Source: Diorhabda sublineata (lineage: Eukaryota; Arthropoda; Insecta; Coleoptera; Chrysomelidae). Taken from it: a stretch of DNA of 64,000 nt. This document shows positions 11,127 to 22,611 of the stretch, one piece after another. A program made the position numbers and the translations under genes. The DNA is taken from NCBI RefSeq assembly GCF_026230105.1, contig NC_079476.1, positions 13,220,709 to 13,284,708 of the forward strand, read 5' to 3'. The first letter of the stretch is position 1, and each line of letters starts with the position of its first letter. Below the pieces are notes generated by a model. That model was given only the letters and a program-made list of their open reading frames with translations. It searched no databases and was not told the DNA's origin.

Positions 11127-13104
11127 TTTAAAATGTGTACAATTAATATTCATCTTTGATTAATCTCGTCGTGAATGAGTAGTAATATTTAATTTAAACC
11201 AAAAAAATTCACTCATTGAGTAAAAAATAATAATGGTTGGGAAAATAATCATCTGTTGAGACCATATGGTGAAAAATTTTATTGATTGGACATTGAAAAA
11301 TGAATATTTATGGCGATTAAACTGCTACAGATGTTTATCTTTTAAACTACATTAATATTGGAATGAATATTTACGATTGTGATACGATACATTCGCAATT
11401 TTATTAATAAAAAAGTGGTATTTAACAAGCAGTTATCAAACTAGAGCGATTGAATTAATCCTTGAATTTTCCGCCTATTCACTGTAACAGGCATAGTCTG
11501 TTATTTGACTTCTGTTAGTATTTAAAGAAAAATTTGAAAAACGTGAATATATATTTAGTAAAGAAGCATTGCTAAGGTATGAGAGAGCTTTTCGGCCAAG
11601 GCCAAGATGGTTTTGTCAGCTAATAGAGTTATGACGACTACTTAAGAATCACGCAGTATAGTATACATTAAATACCTTTGGAAAAAATGAAATATCGAAT
11701 ATTATGTCAAATTATGAGGTGGATTTATTGATAATTGAATGCGATGTCTGAAAAGATGAGCCACTCAAAAGCGTAGAGTGGATTGATATTGGATGAGTCA
11801 TTAAAATAAAATCTTTAAGTAGGACCAGCAATGTATTCAGTTAATTAATTTTTGTTGCGTTTCCTGAGACACGAGAGGCATAAAAATATGAAATCTCTCT
11901 CCATTTAAAGTCACATTCATATTCATGAATGTATTTTGGCGTGGCAGGCAATATATTAAAAATAAAAAATTTGAGACTGAAATTGTATGAACGGTGTTAT
12001 TTATCTGGCGCAGTTCCAAAAACAAAAACAAATTGTGAAAAATTAGAAGAAACCCATACATCCTATAATAAATTGTTGATATTATCATTCGAATAGGATT
12101 AACAAAGGGATATATAAATTCAACAGAGGTGGCTTGTGGTATGTCCCTCAGAAATATCCTGTCACCTTATGAAGTCTTTCAGCTTAGAGACCGAATCTTC
12201 AATGTAGTTCCTTTCCAATGGCTTCTATATACTCAGTGTCGAAAACCGTGAATTTGTTAAATTGTCACAATACTACACAAAATGTGCTCCGCCATCACTT
12301 CTGATCTAGAATTTGCATAAGTACTTATTTGTCAATCTCACACATTTTAGAAATGATGCTATGTCAACACAGTCACAAAAGTTTGGCCGTTTTTCTTTAC
12401 CCATTTTTGTGACCATTTTACTAACTAATTTTACAGTGCCACAAAAGGGTTCCTGTCCAACAAATAGCAATGATGCAGTTTGTTTAACCATATTGTCCAC
12501 CTTCTCGATGCTTTTATGGCCTTCGTGCATTAGTACTCAGGCCACCGTGCCTTTATTATGGTCACCCTACATGTTAGTAGTGAAGATAGTGATGAAACAA
12601 TATTTCTTTCCTGCTTTTTGATTTCTTCAACACATTAATGGATCGTTGCCATATCTGGCTGGAAAATTGTAACGTCCGTTGTTGAGCTTATTGCGATGCA
12701 TATATTTTACTTTAGCATCACTACTACTACTCCTACATCTTCCAATGTTTTTGGATCGCTGGTATCCTAGATTGCTCTTGCCTGTATTGATGTGTGTATT
12801 CCCTTCCGATCTTCCCTACCTAGTTGAGCTATTCTGGAGTTGTTGATAAATTTATTAATCTTGTGACTATTAAATCAATGGATTATCTAGTTACATTTCC
12901 TGTTCATTGAGCATTAGTTGGTCAATTACAGATCTGGCCTTACCTCTACGAAAATATGTATGTAGAGGTGGTAGATTCAAGGTTATTTTAGGATTGAGTT
13001 TCCATCTATTACTACAGATTCCTCTGAATATGCCCAAAAATACCTAGCTTTTCGCGTGGTGTCAATAATTGTCTATTTCATGTAATCCTACGATCAAAAT
13101 ATAT
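11127..13104. other. Divergent intergenic region between type B1 and type A2
   Basis: This stretch separates two oppositely oriented promoters of the cluster and may hold shared control elements. Around 12306-12621 both strands have open frames (minus strand includes VGQEPFCGTVKLVSKM). They look like decayed repeat coding sequence that I could not assign. Neither the frame at 11837-12088 nor anything else here shows a recognised domain. Confidence 0.35.
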
Positions 13105-13290
13105 TGTGGTCTATAAATCAATTCGTGCTGTTTTTTTTTTTCAAAATTCGAACGTTTATTTAAGAAAAACATGTACAATAGTATTATTTAAAATATTGCC
13201 CATTTGAAGCTATGACATTTTCCCTCTTTCAGGCAATTTTTGGATTCCATTAACCGTTAACCGAATAAAATGTGTACAGATCATCTAGAA
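13105..13290 (-). mobile_element. Mariner 3' end fragment
   Basis: On the minus strand a short frame reads GIQKLPERGKM, a spacer, then NGQYF-like residues. This is the typical C-terminus of Mos1/mauritiana-type mariner transposases (KLPERWxKVVxSxGxYF). A poly-A run and GCACGAATTGATTTATAGACC, resembling a mariner terminal repeat, follow near 13105-13145. Only about 180 bp remain. Confidence 0.6.
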
Positions 13291-13814
13291 CCTCTCTCAA
13301 ATATGGAAGTGAAATGCCAGAAATAGATGATCGGTAACAAAAGTACACGACATAAGTTATACAAAAGTTAGTGAAAATAATTTATATTAAAATTTCCTCA
13401 CATTCTAAAGGTATTCAAAAAAATGTGTGATACATCATGTCCTCATTTTATAACAAATTGGCAATGTGAGGTGATTTCAATAAATCAATACAATTAATTA
13501 GATCGATTATTTGACATATAGTTATCATTTACACATCTTGGGGTGTTTCCAAGGTTATGACATAAAAATACTTTATTCAAGAACTACAAGTTCCATGAAC
13601 CACCCAAACACGCACTTTTGAAGGTCTTCTAATACCATCTGCGTAATTTATTATCGTCCTCATAGTTGCATAATTCATTTCATTGGTACGTTAATAAAAA
13701 AAATGACTTCTTATTTAAAATGGCATTCAAAATTATATGGAAAATAGTATCATATGGATCAATGTTGAAATGCGTATAAATATATATTTATTAATTTTAA
13801 AGATGTTAATTCAG

Positions 13815-13859
13815 TATAAAAGAATACCGAATCACTCACAAAGTATCATTTTTTGTTGA
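13815..13859 (+). promoter_or_regulatory. Core promoter of type A gene 2
   Basis: TATAAAAG (13815-13822) is followed at the conserved spacing by TATCATTTTTTGTTGA (13844-13859), a diverged version of the motif in the other three promoters. The ATG is at 13879. Confidence 0.65.
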
Positions 13860-13878
13860 AAACGTTTCTAAAAGCATC

Positions 13879-16245
13879 ATGAAGATATTGGTAAGCCGAA
13901 ACTTTTTAAAAATTACAATTCAGATCATAGTAATTTTTGTATAGTTATTCAAATTTCAATTTTTCTCTTTACCAAACAGGGTGATAGCATCATTTGAAAA
14001 AATAATGTATATCTAGCCTACTACAAGTTAAAAAATAGAGCGGGATGTTTGGCCTCGCATTAAATATAAGGAAAATTTATTGAAAACAAAATATTATTCT
14101 AAGCCAATTCTCCCGACAAAATTCGAACCTCCAAATTTTTTTTTCATTATACACTATACAATTGTTTTAATGTAAGTAATATTTTGATATTAGTGTCAAG
14201 TGCCACTCTGTTTTTGTCTTTTAGTACTCATAATTATGATGCCATTGAAAAAAATCTGAGTAAACCGATTCGACTATCCCTCTGCTCCTCAGAATCTAAA
14301 TTTTTTTTATGAAATCTATCAAGGAACAGTACGTTGTTAAACTACCGTACACATAATACCATTCACTGTATATCGCTGCCTAGTGAAGTGTTCATATAAT
14401 CATATTCTTCAATTTTCTAGCTATATGTCACAAGACGCAATAAAAAATAATCATTTGAATTTATCTATATATTTTAGGTCTTAATATTATCTTTGAAAAC
14501 AGAATAATTAGTAATATTCTAAAAATAACGCTCAGATAAATATGAAGGCTTTTTTGCATCACTATATTCGATTTTGGGCATCACTTACTATATTTAGAAC
14601 GTTTGAATAGATATGTGAAATAAAATGAAAAATAAAAAACGCAGCATTGTTGACAAAAAGGAGAAGATGGGACGAACGTTTTTGAGAGAAAACGATGGTA
14701 ATATAGGTATAGAGGAGAAGATATTAAGAAGGGATTTGAAATAACCCAATATATAACGAATTATTGTAAAAAGTCGTGGAATCGATGAAGATTTAAATTA
14801 ATACATGAAGGTACGAAGAGGAAAATAATTAACGGATGAAATAGAGGAATAGAAAAAAGATATTCCTTAGGATTTTTTAGGAAATAGCCACCGATAACAG
14901 AAAATATTTAGAATTAGAAATCAATATAAAAAATAGAACATACAAGAAATGGAGAAGCAATATGTTGGAACAAGATCACATTAGAATTTAATGGAAAATT
15001 TTATCAAAATAATTAAGAATTATGTATAGTTTTACACAAGAAATATTAGAAGTCGTGGTCAAGAGCCTGTAAATATTGAGATGAGGAGGCCCTTATTAAT
15101 TTTATCACCATACTTGAATTCTGTTTCTTAATCCTGGTAGTTACTTTACTACAAACAAGTTTGATATACTAAGAAGCCAATATTCATCCAGGTCAATATT
15201 AAAATTTGAGTAGTGAGGTTGGTGTTACGTAATTGGAATTTTCGTGGCAATATTGTTCCTTTTCAAATCAAGTCTTCCAAGTACATTTATTGTTGGAATA
15301 AACGAAAACCTTTGCGTAGCTAAATACGAGAAAAAAGAATACATAAGTTTGTTGCTATTTCTAAGACTTCTGCCATATTATACATCATTTTTTAGTAATA
15401 AATTGTTAACTTCCCTGCTGCTCTGAGAAAATAATCATATTTTTGAGATTAGTTATCGACTTTTCTTTTTAATGTGCAATGAATATTAAATATCAAGAAA
15501 ATTCTTATGTACATCAGAAAAATGATCTTCCTATATGATATTAGTCTATATCTGATTTTAAACTATTTTTATTTTATAGGTAATTTTATTCGTCCTAGCT
15601 GTAATTACATCTGCAGAAGAAGCAGAGAAAGAAGCAGAAAAAGAAGTGAAAAAAGAAGCTAAAGAAATAGAAAAGAAGGAAGATTTAGAGGCCGAGTCAT
15701 CAGAACCTTCTTCATATGAATTAGATCCATCTCATCCAAGTGACTCACTGAGCCTACATTCTCCTTTAGGCTATGGTCACTCTTTCTTAGGATCTCCAAT
15801 AGGTTGGGACTCGTCCTTAGGCCTTGGATCACCTTTTTTACGATCTTCTTTAATTTCACCATATTATGGTCTAGGAACATTAGGCCTGGGATCTCCGTTT
15901 GGTGATTTAGGAAAATCAATTCACACAACTATCACCAGACATGTGCCATATCCAATTAGTCAACCTGTTCCAGTTCCTATCAACCGTCCAATACCATTTG
16001 CCGTTCCACAACCGATACCGATACACTTAGATCGCCCATATCCTATACATGTAGCTCAACCTTTCCCTGTTCCTATAGATAAGCATGTACCGGTTCCTGT
16101 TGATAGGGCAGTGCCAGTACCGGTTAAAGTTCCAGTGAAAGTTGCACTCCCTGTCCCTTATAGAGTAGGAATACCACATCCTTATCCGATTGACATTCCA
16201 AGACCGATACCAATACCAATTTCATCCCCATTTCTTTATAAATAA
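13879..16245 (+). CDS. Secreted Pro/Val-rich repeat protein, type A copy 2
   Basis: Two exons: 13879-13890 (M-K-I-L, donor GTAAGC) and 15580-16245 (acceptor TTTTATAG). The intron is 1689 bp, phase 0. The product is 225 aa. The signal peptide is residues 1-16, ending ITSA. A Lys/Glu-rich segment follows (about 17-45, EAEKEAEKEVKKEAKE), then a Leu/Gly/Ser region with LGYGHSFLGSP words. The C-terminal half is PVPV repeats (PVPVPINRPIPFAVPQPIPI, PVPVDRAVPVPVKVPVK). It is colinear with the gene at 3800 but shorter at the C-terminus and more charged near the N-terminus. The intron holds AT-rich sequence with no recognised element; 14640-15060 is purine-rich and may be old repeat. The role is inferred only from composition: a secreted structural protein. 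Confidence 0.9.
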
Positions 16246-16326
16246 TAGTTGTACCACTGGTTTTATCTTTAAGGCTAACAACGACCACCACACAATCACC
16301 ATGTCACGATGATAATAATATTTGTA

Positions 16327-16332
16327 AATAAA
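16327..16332 (+). terminator. Poly(A) signal of type A gene 2
   Basis: AATAAA, 81 nt after the stop, in the context AAATAAAGTTGTTTC. This is nearly the same as the 3' end of the type A gene at 3800. Confidence 0.75.
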
Positions 16333-17499
16333 GTTGTTTCACCTCTATTGTTTTATCAATTGCCAATCATCCAATAAGTATACCCGTAATAATAAGGTTA
16401 TAAAGAAAATTTGTGTTCTAATAATGTGTGTCTTTTCGAATTTTCGAATGAGTATTTGACATTTTCTTGGTGTATTATAGCATTCTGCACTTAGAGTTAA
16501 TCGTCTAAAGTGGAACTGATCAGAAATCCATGATTTAAATTTCTTACTGCCTTTTCATTATCTGATATAAACATAGAACGCCAACATATACCATAAGCTG
16601 TCGACATAACATGATCCTACAGAATAAAATCGATATACGAACAAATTCGTCAGTTATCCGTCTTCACTGTCAAAGATGACAAACTGTATGTTCATTGGCA
16701 GAATTTAAAAGCGATTTTATGTGATTACGTATCCTTCAATTACCTAGTTGGATTCTAAACCCAATGTATGACGGAATAAAGGACAAAAATTTTTTATCAC
16801 CTGTCGAATATCGATATGATGTTTCCATTGTTACTTAGAGGAGCAAAAAAACAATAAAAATAGGGAAAAGGGAAGGATTCTGCCGCAATCGGCGTCGTCC
16901 CATTATTAAAATAACAAAGTTGTATTATGAAAGACAATAATGTAATAAGATAATTTCTGAACTGGAAATCTGTGTATTTTATTTGTGCTTTTTGAAAATT
17001 ACTATATAGGATATTGGATAACTGGCTCGCATTTAATTTAAACTAAATTTAAATTAATTAAATTTAAACCTAACCTTTGCTATAAAATTCAAATTTTTCA
17101 CATTCACATTCATTAGATTATTTCCCATGCATTTGTTTCGTATGTATAATTTCTTTTTTACTATCATATAAATCTCTATTAAATATAAAAAATTACTATC
17201 GTATTTATTTGGAAAATAAAACTTTTCGAAATTGGAATAGTTAAAATTAATCATTATTGGCGGGGATAAAATAGAATTTTTTTTCATATATCATCAAATT
17301 CTTATATAACTTGACGTAGACAATCACTATCCTACCCAAAGTAGTTGAACAAAAACAAAATACTAACACAGCCTTAATAAAGTATATTCTATAAATTCTA
17401 TCAACATACTTGTATAATTATATTATATCTTACTTGTGGCAATTTTTGTGTTCCTATTTTCTCAATTTACTATTCGAATATGTGTTCGATATTTGGTTA
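16333..17499. other. Non-coding AT-rich stretch
   Basis: No gene was recognised. A TTTAAATTAATTAAATTTAAA-like palindromic AT patch lies around 17035-17070. The minus-strand open stretch at 17054-17287 is a low-complexity AT artefact. Confidence 0.35.
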
Positions 17500-18330
17500 T
17501 TCATGTCAATTACTAAATTTGACGGAATATTTGGTAGGAGCTGATAGGTCAACCATTTTAGCATAGGATTTGAATAGGATGTTTAGCGAATAAAAGCATT
17601 TGGTACAGAACCATCTTTACAGCTATTATGAAGAATAGATATTCGTTTTCCCTTGAGCACGGAGTATTTGTCAGAATTTTCAGAATTAGAAATACATATT
17701 TAACTACTTCTTTTGTATCAAACCAAGTTACGTCCAAATACATTATATTTCTGTTCGAGTCTTGGTATGTCTTAATACTTTTCAAATATTTTTGTAGAAA
17801 GTCAACGATATGACAAGATTGTAGAATGACTATTCTGTTGTAAAGTTTTTTATGTTTAAAACCACAAAACTTAGTATCTCTAAACATTTATGATTATAAT
17901 AATGGTACGTATGCAATTCGTTCTGAATCATGTCCAAAGTTGGCACTAAATTGGCTTCATAAAAGTCATATACCATTTGTTGAATAACATTGGTTGTATC
18001 TTCACTTTTATTAGTTTTCAGTTTACTTTCTCATGTTTTAGTGTATGATCTATAACATCTCCCACTTGTACAAAACGATTAAAAATAAAAAATGAAGTAG
18101 ATCGTTCAATAATAGATTTTCCTACTAATCTCCATATTTGTGTCTTGGGTACTCAAATATATTTGAAATTATCCTTTGTCATAGGACAAGTAAATGTAAG
18201 TACAAATTTCCGACTGACTTCCGTAGTAACACTTTTTCACTACTCGATAGTGTTTCATCTACTTCAAATCGACACTTTCAACAGTTGAAACCAAAAATAT
18301 TTTATTCAACGCAAATACGGGAACTTCTTT
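17500..18330 (-). pseudogene. Decayed DDE transposase
   Basis: The minus-strand frame at 17887-17558 contains FVVLNIKNFT-type and YLDVTWFDTKEVVKY words, then NTPCSRENE and VPNA-like pieces in shifted frames. This fits an insect DDE-superfamily transposase of the kind annotated as uncharacterised proteins with Y-x-DETW-x-DT...GKRxxxxHAGxxxGFVPNALL. The first catalytic Asp lies in LDVTW, where the usual Glu after Asp is replaced by Val. Several frameshifts and stops interrupt it, and no termini were identified. The family assignment is from memory of motif patterns. Confidence 0.55.
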
Positions 18331-19925
18331 GAAATGATCAGACGGCTAAAGGGCAGTAATCAGATGGCGTTCTGATCTAATTGCTTTCAGGAAAACATGT
18401 TCTTTGGCAACACTTGGATTCCTTACCGGGCTACAAATTATACGTAAAACTAGTTAAATGCACCACTTTTGTCGTGCAAAAGGGTATTACAGACGCTTCT
18501 TTAATACTCACTCTGGTATTTAAATTTTGCGGTGGTAGCAGCTCTTTGATACTTTCTATAGTCCTTCAAGGAAAAATAGATAAAGTACATCACGGTTAAC
18601 AATAGTTCAAGACTTTTTTCTCAATAAGATGCCAAGTGTCAAACATAAGAAGTTAATATGTTATCCAAATGAACACTTTATTAGTTCATTGTAGTTTTCT
18701 TCATCCATAATTGTTTTGTCTCCACAAAAAAGAAGGGTAAAACGTTTACCTCTAATTTTTATTTACACAAAACATGATACTTCGGCACTACCATTAATAC
18801 ATTTCTATATTGATAAAACAATATAGTTTGAAAAAACTGAATAACATGCTGTTAAAGCACATTAAACTAAAAAGATGAAAATTCTTTTTAAAAATAATCT
18901 TAAAACAATAATTTGTGCAAAATATGCGTATAAGCGCCCTACGCTTTTTTCACAATAATACAAGTATATTTTATTCGTTATTATTTTAAAAGAATTATTT
19001 TCAACAATTTAGTATCTTAATAACGTATTTTTTTGTTTTCTTAAACTATTTATTTTTCATTTTTATTTTCATATGCTATGAAAGTGTGTTTCTTGATTTT
19101 TTTTAAACTATATTTAATTTCCACTTTTTAGTTCGATTTATTGTCAAAATTGAAATCTTTCTTCAAGTTCTAGTCATTAGTATTGTAAAAATCCAACAAA
19201 GGGCAGATAATTGTAAAATTTATTTCGATGTAAAGAGAAGTTTTGCAGTCATAATTTCTTTAAACAAATTTGCCAAAAACAAACAAATTTTTGTTATAGC
19301 GTGAACGGAATATAAAACCACGACTGGCAAATTCGGAGGAATGACGCCTTAGTACGCTCGGCGAACAAACGCAATTAAAGTAGTGGGATATACTAACAGG
19401 AATAAGCCACAAAAAACAGTTACAAACAAACAAACAAGCTCACAATCTCACATACAGGTGAAGCTTATATAAGCGTACTGAAAATTAGTAAGACTAAGAT
19501 CAATACTTGTATATATGTTCCAATAATTTCAAATACGTTTCTTTCTCTAGATCAAGTTGTTTAATACTTTTATATTACACCAAGAGACTCAAAATCTGTA
19601 AACTGCAAAACTATTCTGAAAATATTACTCCAAAAACTAGAGCTCATCACTGCTAAACTGGTAAAAAAGTTTATTTTAAAAAGCTACTCAACTATGGATA
19701 ACATTAAATCGCCAATATAAAATAAAGTCAATCGAGAATAGAAAAGTATATTCGGTTACTTCCCGTCAAAATTGTATATTCAATAAGCAGTTTCTTGAGT
19801 GGTTAGAATAAACTTTATGGTATATATGCTAAGAGCTAGTTCTCTCATAATGAATTACACTTTATTTATAGAATAGAAACAGCATAAGAAATGTAAAATA
19901 ATCATTACCATTCGAAGGATATTTC

Positions 19926-19930
<5 letters not shown>
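18331..19930. other. Non-coding AT-rich stretch
   Basis: Apart from a possible continuation of the decayed transposase at 18331-18600, I see no gene, repeat or RNA here. The stretch around 19300-19400 is somewhat less AT-rich but has no open frame. Confidence 0.35.

Positions 19931-19998
<68 letters not shown>
19931..19998. repeat. (AT)n microsatellite
   Basis: A perfect AT dinucleotide run of about 34 units. It directly abuts the outer end of an inverted Penelope-like fragment. Open frames through it are artefacts. Confidence 0.95.
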
Positions 19999-20000
<2 letters not shown>

Positions 20001-20001
<1 letters not shown>

Positions 20002-20262
20002 TTGAGGCAGTTTTATTTTTTTATCGTATTGATGTCCATAATCTATTTTCTAAATACTGAGATGTCTGCCTTATGTAGACAGCGTCACAATCATTATAAA
20101 ATATAATATAACTTATTTTATTTTTAAGTGCTTGAGAAGTAAAATTGTATATCAAGTAGCTTGTAATCCTTGTGACGCTGTCTACATAGGACAAACATCT
20201 CAGTATTTAGAAAATAAACTAAAAGGCCATCTGCACGATAAAAAAATAAAACTGCATCAACG
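20001..20262. repeat. Inverted duplication of a Penelope-like coding segment
   Basis: The minus-strand reading of 20094-20001 and the plus-strand reading of 20167-20262 are copies of the same roughly 94-nt stretch, about 80 percent identical by eye. Both contain TGTGACGCTGTCTACATA, CATCTCAGTATTTAGAAAAT and CGATAAAAAAATAAAACTGC. About 70 bp separate the arms. The left copy is truncated at the AT microsatellite; the right continues into the rest of the element. Confidence 0.85.
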
Positions 20263-20480
20263 AACTACGAAATATAAAAAAAAACAGTCAGTTGTAAAGA
20301 TTTGAAATTATTGAAACAGAATCAAATACATGGAAAAGAGAATTTTTAGAAGTGGTTCACATGCAAACAAGAAAGCTAGGAATGATAAAAAATACCTAAA
20401 TTATAGAGCTACATATTTTTTAAACGTTAAAATTAAGGAAATATTCATTTTTCTTGTTAGAAGAGGTTTCTATTTTGATT
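20130..20480 (+). mobile_element. Penelope-like retroelement, GIY-YIG endonuclease remnant
   Basis: The plus frame from about 20136 reads KIVYQVACNPCDAVYIGQTS and then QYLENKLKGH. This is the start of a Penelope-type GIY-YIG endonuclease: the GIY motif is degraded to IVY, YIG is intact, and the CNxCDAVYIGQT block is typical. After frameshifts, IETESNTWKREFLEVVHM continues the expected order. No reverse transcriptase remains. It is a 3'-end fragment, as is common for heavily 5'-truncated Penelope copies. Confidence 0.78.
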
Positions 20481-21240
20481 TTATTTTGTATTCATCTCGT
20501 AGGTCATGTATTGATTGATATAAATACGTAAATTGTCAGTGTCAAATGATATTTTGATAGAGAATGAAAGTAGTCGAAACGTCAATATTATATGCTTTTA
20601 TACGAAATTTTGATAGATAGGGACTTACAATCAAGATAATTTATCTACTAAACCATATAAAAGAGGTCTAAGAAGTAAGGAATTAAAGAAATTCATATGT
20701 TTAAATAACTAGCTGTTCCGGCAAACATTGTTTTGACAAATAAATTATTTCCGGAGTATGAAAATATATTTTATTTTTTGTTTGTGTGTTTACTACGAGA
20801 GTTGTGTCACCGGTAGACCCGTGACGGGGATAGTTGATCTAGTGTTAATTGATCAACTATCGACAGGGAATTGAAAAATATAAAATTATATTAAAAAGTA
20901 AGGGTTGTTGGTGGAAGAGTGAAAGTAAAGACTGGATGAAGTCCAATACTACACGCTGCAAATATTATTTCTCCCAATAATGAGTTAGTTATCATTTCAG
21001 TATATCAGTACCTAACGAGTTACAATCAGTTAAGTCCTCTACAACTCTAAAACTTTGCTCTAAAGTCGGCTTTGATGACATAAGCACTACTAGCGTCGCA
21101 ACTTGGTATTGTGCTATCTATTCCGAATGAAATCTCGCAGATATTCTAGTTTTTAAGTCATGACAAGGTCTTCTCTGAACTCTAAATGTTCCAATATTTC
21201 AAATGGGGAACTGAAATTTTTCGATCTGAACTGTATAAAC

Positions 21241-21314
<74 letters not shown>

Positions 21315-21941
21315 CACAGATAAGCCATGACACATAACAGCCCCTGTAACTTCTAATTACAGACTGAATTTGAATATTGAAACCGAGCATCAAATGTCGT
21401 AATCATCTAACAGTTGCGTATCTTTGATGCAACTGTCAAATTATTAATTAGAATTATATATTTTACTTTAATTTCATTTTGAATTTCCTATTTTAAACGT
21501 CGTATGGAACGAGGATGGTAAGCTTAGTAAGAATTTATAGGATTATTCTGTTGACTGAGCTCTCAAGCGCGATAAATTCTTGTATATGAATTTTATATTG
21601 AATAGCTATATAGCAACGCATATCTGTAAATGTAGTTACCCTCGGAATGACTATTACGGGCCATAAAGATCAGTCTTTCTATCTAACTAGTGATTCTGTT
21701 GTATGGTTTAGATTTTAATAGGTTTTAATATTTGGGCAGCATTAGAAAAATTTCTATCAGTTGGAGTTTCTCAAGGTCATTGAGAATTTTAGAACTTTAT
21801 TTCCCTAAAAAGAAAATATCTCTGTGCGATCGAGAAGCTTTCATTGTTAATTGGTCAGCTTACATAAATATTCAATCAATTTAATTTAATATTAAATAGG
21901 TTGTCGTAATGCGTATGCTTTTGGACTGTTGAATTAGAATA
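20481..21941. other. Non-coding stretch with repeat fragments
   Basis: Starting at 20709, AACTAGCTGTTCCGGCAAAC resembles widespread arthropod repeat ends of the TAGCTGTTCC-GGC type, but the family is uncertain. The (TA)n run at 21243-21310 is listed separately. No gene is supported. Confidence 0.35.
21243..21310. repeat. (TA)n microsatellite
   Basis: A perfect TA dinucleotide run of about 34 units. Minus-strand open frames through it encode only IYIYIY artefacts. Confidence 0.95.
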
Positions 21942-22070
21942 GGACAATGAGCACTCACGCCGAGCTCTTCAGTATGAGCTAGACGGAGTGCAGGGGAGTT
22001 AAACCAAACATTTACAAGATCGGGTGGAAGCGAGAGACCATTATTTGAATGAATAGTAGAGAAATTTTAA
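21942..22070 (+). repeat. Fragment related to the foldback element terminus
   Basis: The words CAATGAGCACTCACGCCGAGCTCTTCAGTATGAGC and AGACGGAGT follow the same order as GCAGTGAGCACTGCTCTTTACTATGAACC and CACGGAGT in the left arm of the foldback element at 59532. The identity is partial. It suggests a second, single-ended or more diverged family member. Confidence 0.4.
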
Positions 22071-22605
22071 ATTGACGTATATACATAATATTCAGTACGA
22101 GGATGAATGAGCTTAAACTCTATTCGTTAATATTCACTTGTATGTAGAGACTGGAGGTGTTTTAGACTTTTTAAATCGATTGACTTCACAAATACTGGTG
22201 CAAATATCTACTAAAACTACATGCGAATAGATGAATGTCGAATTTTCTATTTCAAAAAATATCAGCATATTTATTGCACTCTTCTATTACCTTCTGTTAC
22301 CTGACTTACTTATAATCCTTGATTAAAATCAAGGTTTAGAAATTCTCTAGTATACCTACCTACTGTAATGTGAATGTACATAATCTACACATATCTTTTT
22401 GGCGTTGAATCGGAGTGTATAGATCTTTTACATACGAAATAAATCTTTCCAAAAAATATGGTTGTGGTGAAATAACATTAATGATTCGTCATTAAAATGA
22501 AATTATTGTTTAAGTGATCCACATTCTACGATACATGTATTTAAGACATAATGTAGACAATGCAGCTATAATTCGAAATAAAATTACAAAATATTTACTC
22601 TATAG
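22071..22605. other. Non-coding spacer downstream of type B2
   Basis: AT-rich sequence with no recognised gene or repeat. Confidence 0.35.
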
Positions 22606-22611
22606 TTTATT
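22606..22611 (-). terminator. Poly(A) signal overlapping the stop of type B gene 2
   Basis: AATAAA on the minus strand overlaps the TAA stop codon by two bases (22610-22611), so the 3' UTR must be extremely short. No second AATAAA close downstream is needed to explain it. Confidence 0.6.

Noticed and set aside
11837..12088. 83-codon minus-strand frame
   Set aside because: It has no motif, signal or splice context. Its length is unremarkable for AT-rich DNA with TTG-type starts allowed.
21153..21393. IYIYIY frames through the TA microsatellite
   Set aside because: They are pure dinucleotide-repeat translation, as is the frame at 32826-33116 beyond its LINE-like first 30 residues.
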